Positions 63,634-64,000 of a DNA stretch of 64,000 nt are shown here, one piece after another. Under the pieces are notes generated by a model. The model searched no databases and had not been told where the DNA came from. It saw only the letters and a list, made by a program, of their open reading frames with translations. Origin of the DNA: Streptomyces sp. CB02009 (GTDB lineage Bacteria; Actinomycetota; Actinomycetes; Streptomycetales; Streptomycetaceae). Within the stretch, counting starts at the first letter, position 1. Every line of letters starts with the position of its first letter. Made by a program: the position numbers and the translations under genes. The DNA is taken from contig NZ_LIVV01000005.1 of assembly GCF_001905825.1 (NCBI RefSeq), forward strand, positions 720,802-784,801. Reading direction: 5' to 3'.

Positions 63634-63897
63634 CTACCGCCTCTTCCGCTTCTCCTCCCGCACCCGCCGCAGCCGGTTCACCGTCACGGGGTCGTGGGCG
63701 AGGGCCCTGGGGTCGTCCAGGAGGGCGTTGAGCAGCTGGTAGTAGCGGGTCGGGGAGAGCCCGAGGGTCTCGCGGACCGCGCGCTCCTTGGCGCCGGGGC
63801 CCGGCCAGGAGCGGCGCTCGACGGTGAGGAGGGCCTGCTCGCGCTCACCGAGCCCGCCCTCGTCACCGCTGTCCGCCGCTTCGCGCTCCTCGGTCAT
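63634..63897 (-). CDS. DUF3263 domain protein
   Basis: 87 aa. GLGEREQALLTVERRSWPGP, KERAVRETLGLSPTRYYQLL, NALLDDPRALAHDPVTVNRL: the DUF3263 pattern, a small helix-turn-helix-like domain common in actinobacteria, with a basic tail (REEKRKRR). TAGGTT six bases before the ATG suggests a leaderless start. Possibly DNA-binding; function unknown. Confidence 0.88.
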   Translation of the reverse strand: MTEEREAADSGDEGGLGEREQALLTVERRSWPGPGAKERAVRETLGLSPTRYYQLLNALLDDPRALAHDPVTVNRLRRVREEKRKRR

Positions 63898-63903
63898 ACG
63901 ACC

Positions 63904-63909
63904 AACCTA
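63904..63909 (-). promoter_or_regulatory. -10 element of the DUF3263 gene (leaderless)
   Basis: TAGGTT on the minus strand followed by six bases and the ATG. Confidence 0.5.
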
Positions 63910-63929
63910 TTACCCGGCGCCGCCCGCTG

Positions 63930-63961
63930 CCGTGGCCGCCCGGTCGCGCGGGCGGCCACGG
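63930..63961. terminator. Terminator-like hairpin at the window end
   Basis: CCGTGGCCGCCCG (63930-63942) pairs perfectly with CGGGCGGCCACGG (63949-63961). The gene it serves lies outside the window. Confidence 0.6.
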
Positions 63962-64000
63962 CGCCGAGCGGCGCTGCGGCGGCCCGGTCGCGCGGACGCC

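Overview
The window is very GC-rich, with codon use heavily biased to G/C at third positions, many GTG and TTG starts, leaderless -10/ATG arrangements, GC-rich intergenic repeats and strong hairpin terminators. Together with groEL2 plus a cold-shock gene, MetM/MetO-type methionine genes, ECF41 and HxlR regulators and many secreted proteins, this points to a Streptomyces chromosome (or a very close relative). No rRNA, tRNA, phage, insertion sequence or CRISPR array was recognised.

Layout. 0-10.3 kb: the N-terminal half of an asparagine-synthetase-like amidotransferase (cut by the window edge), a LmbE/PIG-L deacetylase, small ORFs, a Gly/Ser-repeat membrane protein, a DUF2087/LysE pair, a divergent DeoR/Nudix pair, a frameshifted secreted beta-lactamase-family hydrolase, an FAD oxidoreductase with an ECF41 sigma factor, a GNAT enzyme and a dienelactone hydrolase. 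10.4-31.2 kb: a long leftward block that I read as a biosynthetic gene cluster. It contains an A-Ox-PCP-TE nonribosomal peptide synthetase of the indigoidine-synthetase type; a complete activated-methyl cycle (SAM synthetase, SAH hydrolase, adenosine kinase, cobalamin methionine synthase, MTHF reductase); a carrier protein with its own holo-ACP synthase and an aminoacyl:carrier-protein ligase; an AurF-type di-iron N-oxygenase; two methyltransferases; a MaoC-type hydratase; a PLP trans-sulfuration enzyme; and a DHA2 exporter. Most of these genes overlap or lie within 50 bp of each other, downstream of a good sigma-70 promoter at 28.43-28.46 kb. The inferred logic is that an amino acid is loaded on a carrier protein, N-oxidised and methylated while the operon regenerates SAM and removes SAH and adenosine. 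The product is not known to me.

31.4-43.5 kb: an HD phosphohydrolase, a chloramphenicol-type efflux gene followed by chloramphenicol 3-O-phosphotransferase, DUF4031, an RpiR-MurQ-PTS operon for N-acetylmuramic acid, a secreted peptidase, an aldo/keto reductase, a leaderless solute-binding-like protein without a signal peptide, and a KamA-family radical SAM protein that lacks the PLP lysine. 43.8-52.2 kb: a large secreted FG-GAP protein, a methyltransferase, an AHSA1 protein and two adjacent secreted Ig-like proteins.

52.2-64 kb: groEL2 under two CIRCE elements, a cold-shock gene, a SAM-I riboswitch controlling metM-metO (homocysteine from O-phosphohomoserine by a thiocarboxylated carrier), glucosyl-3-phosphoglycerate synthase, a sortase-type surface protein, trehalose genes otsA and otsB separated by a divergent HxlR/reductase pair, and a DUF3263 protein. 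Methionine/SAM supply is therefore represented twice: a riboswitch-controlled housekeeping route and a cluster-embedded methyl cycle.
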